Below the pieces are notes generated by a model, which saw only the letters and a list, made by a program, of their open reading frames with translations, did not search any database and had not been told where the DNA came from. Of a stretch of DNA of 13,553 nucleotides, positions 13,210 to 13,553 are shown one piece after another. The position numbers and the translations under genes are program-made. The DNA is from an uncultured Sphingobium sp. Lineage in GTDB: Bacteria > Pseudomonadota > Alphaproteobacteria > Sphingomonadales > Sphingomonadaceae. The stretch is taken from assembly GCA_946885845.1 (NCBI GenBank), contig CAMPHJ010000049.1, positions 1-13,553 of the forward strand. Reading direction: 5' to 3'. The first letter of the stretch is position 1. Each line of letters starts with the position of its first letter.

Positions 13210-13553
13210 CTAAAATCGCGAGCGCAAGGTGCGTCGGCGCAGGAAATCCCCGCTCTCGATCAGCTCCAGCCGACCAACATCCCGGCTGTAAACATAGACC
13301 CATGCCTGCGCCGGGCCGCTTTCGGATTGCACGATCAGCCGCTGGCGGCGATATTCATGGGGCGCCGGGAAATGCGCCGAACATTCCTCATGCTCGTCGA
13401 GCCGGTCCAGAACAGCGGGATCCGTGGGGAGAAGAAACAGGTCGCCCACAACAAGCGACGTCGGGCATGGGACAAAGCCAGGATAATCCTGAACGCGGTA
13501 GAGCCTGCCCCGCGCGGTTGCGGGACCGGCATGGCGCGCGACAGAGGCCAGCC
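13210..13553 (-). CDS. gamma-glutamylcyclotransferase (AIG2-like) family protein, C-terminal part
   Basis: 113 residues are visible and the gene begins beyond the right edge. The frame reads TARGRLYRVQDYPGFVPC, then SLVVGDLFLLP, LDRLDEHEECSAHF, EYRRQRLIV and QAWVYVYSRD. This is the order of motifs in the GGCT-like/AIG2 fold: xGxLYxxxxYPG, the acidic LDxxE segment with the likely catalytic Glu, YxRxxxxV, and AWxYxY. These enzymes release 5-oxoproline from gamma-glutamyl compounds, though many members have unknown substrates. A short GTG-initiated version starting at 13449 is possible on paper but would cut the domain in half. Probably co-transcribed with the hydrolase that follows 42 bp later. 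Confidence 0.85.
   Translation of the reverse strand, partial: LASVARHAGPATARGRLYRVQDYPGFVPCPTSLVVGDLFLLPTDPAVLDRLDEHEECSAHFPAPHEYRRQRLIVQSESGPAQAWVYVYSRDVGRLELIESGDFLRRRTLRSRF

Noticed and set aside
13335..13532. Alternative minus-strand frame overlapping the cyclotransferase-like gene
   Set aside because: The other frame stays open to the window edge and shows the family motifs; this one is Arg-rich and has none.
1..13553. CRISPR arrays, tRNA/rRNA genes, insertion sequences, prophage or toxin-antitoxin pairs
   Set aside because: I looked for regular spaced repeats, cloverleaf and CCA ends, transposase motifs and paired small genes, and saw none.

Overview
This is a GC-rich stretch of chromosome from an alphaproteobacterium, most probably a sphingomonad (Sphingobium/Sphingomonas type). 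I infer this from the style of the proteins: the DnaN and RlmN sequences, a DUF3297 protein, paired CHAP proteins and a dispersed palindromic repeat of alphaproteobacterial type. No search was run, so the assignment is inference. There are no tRNA, rRNA, CRISPR, phage or transposase genes. Most of the window is ordinary chromosome, rich in exported proteins.

Layout. 1-2432: the 5' part of dnaN (minus strand, cut by the left edge) faces away from a small exported protein and rlmN (plus strand). 2479-3104: a small beta-barrel outer-membrane protein on the minus strand with its own terminator and promoter. 3049-3423: a 375-bp divergent intergenic region with several inverted repeats. 3424-6181: a plus-strand cluster of a membrane cytochrome b, a molybdopterin oxidoreductase that looks like a Tat-exported lipoprotein (ATGA overlap), and a cyclopropane-fatty-acid synthase 32 bp later. 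6295-8336: a small Arg/Asp/Tyr/Trp-rich periplasmic protein, a strong hairpin, a DUF350 membrane protein, a trypsin-like protease that follows in the same reading frame after one TGA, and a DUF3297 protein. 8392-9700: two tandem secreted CHAP-domain proteins (minus). 9792-11433: recF and an upstream lipoprotein gene (minus). 11470-11572: a palindromic repeat element. 11691-12227: an exported Bcp-like peroxiredoxin (plus). 12244-13553: a dienelactone hydrolase family protein and an upstream gamma-glutamylcyclotransferase-like gene that runs off the right edge (minus).

How the parts fit. dnaN and recF are replication and repair genes that are often neighbours; here they lie on the same strand about 9.3 kb apart. 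The cytochrome b and Mo enzyme should form an inner-membrane electron-transfer pair on the periplasmic face, and the adjacent CFA synthase raises the possibility of a link to lipid modification. The CHAP proteins and outer-membrane protein belong to cell-envelope upkeep. The peroxiredoxin fits stress defence; the roles of the DUF350-protease pair and of the two lipoproteins are unknown.

Nothing here can be called a new system from sequence alone. The best leads are the cytochrome b/Mo-lipoprotein/CFA cluster, the DUF350-protease pair split by a single in-frame stop, the palindromic repeat element, and a recF start codon placed at the tip of a perfect hairpin.
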